This document shows positions 6,438 through 6,938 of a stretch of 6,938 nt of DNA, piece after piece; positions within the stretch are counted from its first letter, which is position 1; each line of letters starts with the position of its first letter. This stretch comes from Oscillospiraceae bacterium. Lineage in GTDB: Bacteria; Bacillota; Clostridia; Oscillospirales; Acutalibacteraceae. Position numbers and translations under genes: made by a program. The stretch spans positions 1 to 6,938 of the forward strand of contig CACXFE010000036.1 in the NCBI GenBank assembly GCA_902766855.1, in the 5' to 3' direction. Below the pieces are notes generated by a model. It was not told where the DNA came from, searched no databases, and saw only the letters and a program-made list of their open reading frames with translations.

Positions 6438-6485
6438 ATCGCAGTCTGTCACTTTTTGACAGACTGCGATTTGTCATCATTTTTC
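6438..6485 (+). terminator. Intrinsic terminator of the two-component/htrA operon
   Basis: ATCGCAGTCTGTCA (6438-6451) and TGACAGACTGCGAT (6457-6470) form a perfect 14-bp stem with a CTTTT loop. The following bases are T-rich (TT at 6471-6472, five T at 6480-6484), though the run is interrupted. There is no T run on the - strand side, which fits termination of + strand transcription. It separates the htrA operon from the murI promoter. Confidence 0.8.
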
Positions 6486-6487
6486 TG

Positions 6488-6516
6488 TTGCGAAGTTCGT
6501 AAGAATGTGGTATCAT
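6488..6516 (+). promoter_or_regulatory. Sigma-A promoter with extended -10 for murI
   Basis: TTGCGA (6488-6493, 4 of 6 to TTGACA) is followed after 17 bases by TATCAT (6511-6516, 5 of 6 to TATAAT). TGG directly before the -10 supplies the extended TGn element. Transcription would start around 6523 and leave a leader of about 30 bases to the murI ATG. It lies just after the htrA terminator, so murI is probably an independent unit. Confidence 0.7.
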
Positions 6517-6538
6517 AGTACATAATGAATTTGGGGTT

Positions 6539-6543
6539 AGGGG
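6539..6543 (+). promoter_or_regulatory. Ribosome binding site of murI
   Basis: AGGGG lies 8 bases before ATG 6552. No in-frame alternative start (ATG, GTG or TTG) has comparable spacing, so this sets the start. Confidence 0.75.
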
Positions 6544-6551
6544 TTGATTGC

Positions 6552-6938
6552 ATGGCGGACAGTCGTGCAATAGGGATTTTTGATTCCGGGCTTGGCGGGC
6601 TTTCGGTTACCAAAGAGATCATGAAAGCACTGCCGGGTGAAAATATTGTCTATTTCGGGGATACCGGCCGTGTTCCTTACGGGAATAAAGGGGTGGAAGT
6701 GATCCGCCGATACGCTATGGAAGACGAGCGCTTTTTGCTGGGGCAAAATGTTAAGATGATCGTGGCCGCCTGCGGCACGGTTTCTTCGGTTGCGGCAGAT
6801 ACGGCGGCGCTTTTGCCTGTGCCGTTTTTCGAAATGATCACGCACGCCGCGAAGGAAGCGGTGCGCGTTACAAAAAACGGGAAAATCGGGGTGATCGGCA
6901 CCGCGGCAACCGTGGCCAGCGGCAGCCACAAGCAGGCG
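6552..6938 (+). CDS. murI: Glutamate racemase, N-terminal part (3' end outside window)
   Basis: The first 129 codons of a gene that runs off the right edge, with the frame open to base 6938. Glutamate racemase interconverts L- and D-glutamate in the cytoplasm, supplying D-Glu for peptidoglycan stem peptides. The family motifs are IGIFDSGLGGLSV (7-19, with D11-S12 of the active site), YFGDTGRVPYG (34-44, with Y43-G44) and the first catalytic cysteine C74 in AACGTVSS (72-79), then a GVIGTAAT stretch near the window end. Most characterised racemases read CNT at the cysteine; here Asn is replaced by Gly75. The second catalytic Cys and the His of the C-terminal half lie outside the window. The N-terminal motif and AR.PYG-like segment separate it from aspartate racemases. 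It has its own promoter and ribosome binding site. Confidence 0.93.
   Translation, partial: MADSRAIGIFDSGLGGLSVTKEIMKALPGENIVYFGDTGRVPYGNKGVEVIRRYAMEDERFLLGQNVKMIVAACGTVSSVAADTAALLPVPFFEMITHAAKEAVRVTKNGKIGVIGTAATVASGSHKQA

Noticed and set aside
6456..6484. Perfect TTGACA at 6456-6461 as a second murI promoter
   Set aside because: It lies inside the 3' arm of the terminator hairpin, and 16-18 bases downstream there is only ATTTTT-type sequence with no -10.
6533..6543. GGGG-TTA-GGGG tracts before murI as a G-quadruplex element
   Set aside because: Only two G tracts are present, which is too few for an intramolecular quadruplex. The second tract is the ribosome binding site.

Overview
The window looks like a chromosomal segment of a low-to-moderate-GC anaerobic Firmicute, most likely class Clostridia (an Oscillospirales/Ruminococcaceae-type genome is my guess). 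The grounds are the mcsB-clpC gene order typical of Firmicutes, strong AGGAGG/AAAGGGG ribosome binding sites, sigma-A-like promoters, and the style of the two-component system and HtrA protein. Everything is on the + strand. The genes are chromosomal housekeeping and stress functions. I see no mobile element, CRISPR array, phage gene, tRNA or rRNA.

Layout: (1) 2-187 is the 3' end of mcsB (protein arginine kinase). A short hairpin with a run of 16 T covers its stop codon. (2) 223-2673 is clpC, the complete AAA+ unfoldase, closed by a long hairpin. (3) A promoter region at 2743-2771, with a PHO-box-like 11-bp-spaced repeat, starts a tight three-gene operon: an OmpR/PhoB-type response regulator (2809-3495), its membrane histidine kinase (3495-4910, overlapping by one base) and a membrane-anchored HtrA/DegP-type serine protease with a PDZ domain (4929-6374). 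(4) A 14-bp perfect hairpin at 6438-6470 ends that operon. (5) A good extended -10 promoter then drives murI (glutamate racemase), which begins at 6552 and runs off the end of the window.

Functionally, the first two units concern protein quality control. McsB tags cytoplasmic proteins with phosphoarginine and ClpC (with ClpP, not in the window) unfolds them for degradation. HtrA does protease/chaperone work on the outer face of the membrane and is encoded with a sensor-regulator pair that could report envelope stress, by analogy with CssRS-HtrA of Bacillus. MurI makes D-glutamate for peptidoglycan and appears to be a separate unit.

I did not find a convincing undescribed system. The points most worth a second look are the translation-overlapping hairpin plus T16 tract between mcsB and clpC, the Cys/His-rich extracytoplasmic sensor of the histidine kinase, and the PHO-box-like repeat in front of the regulator gene.
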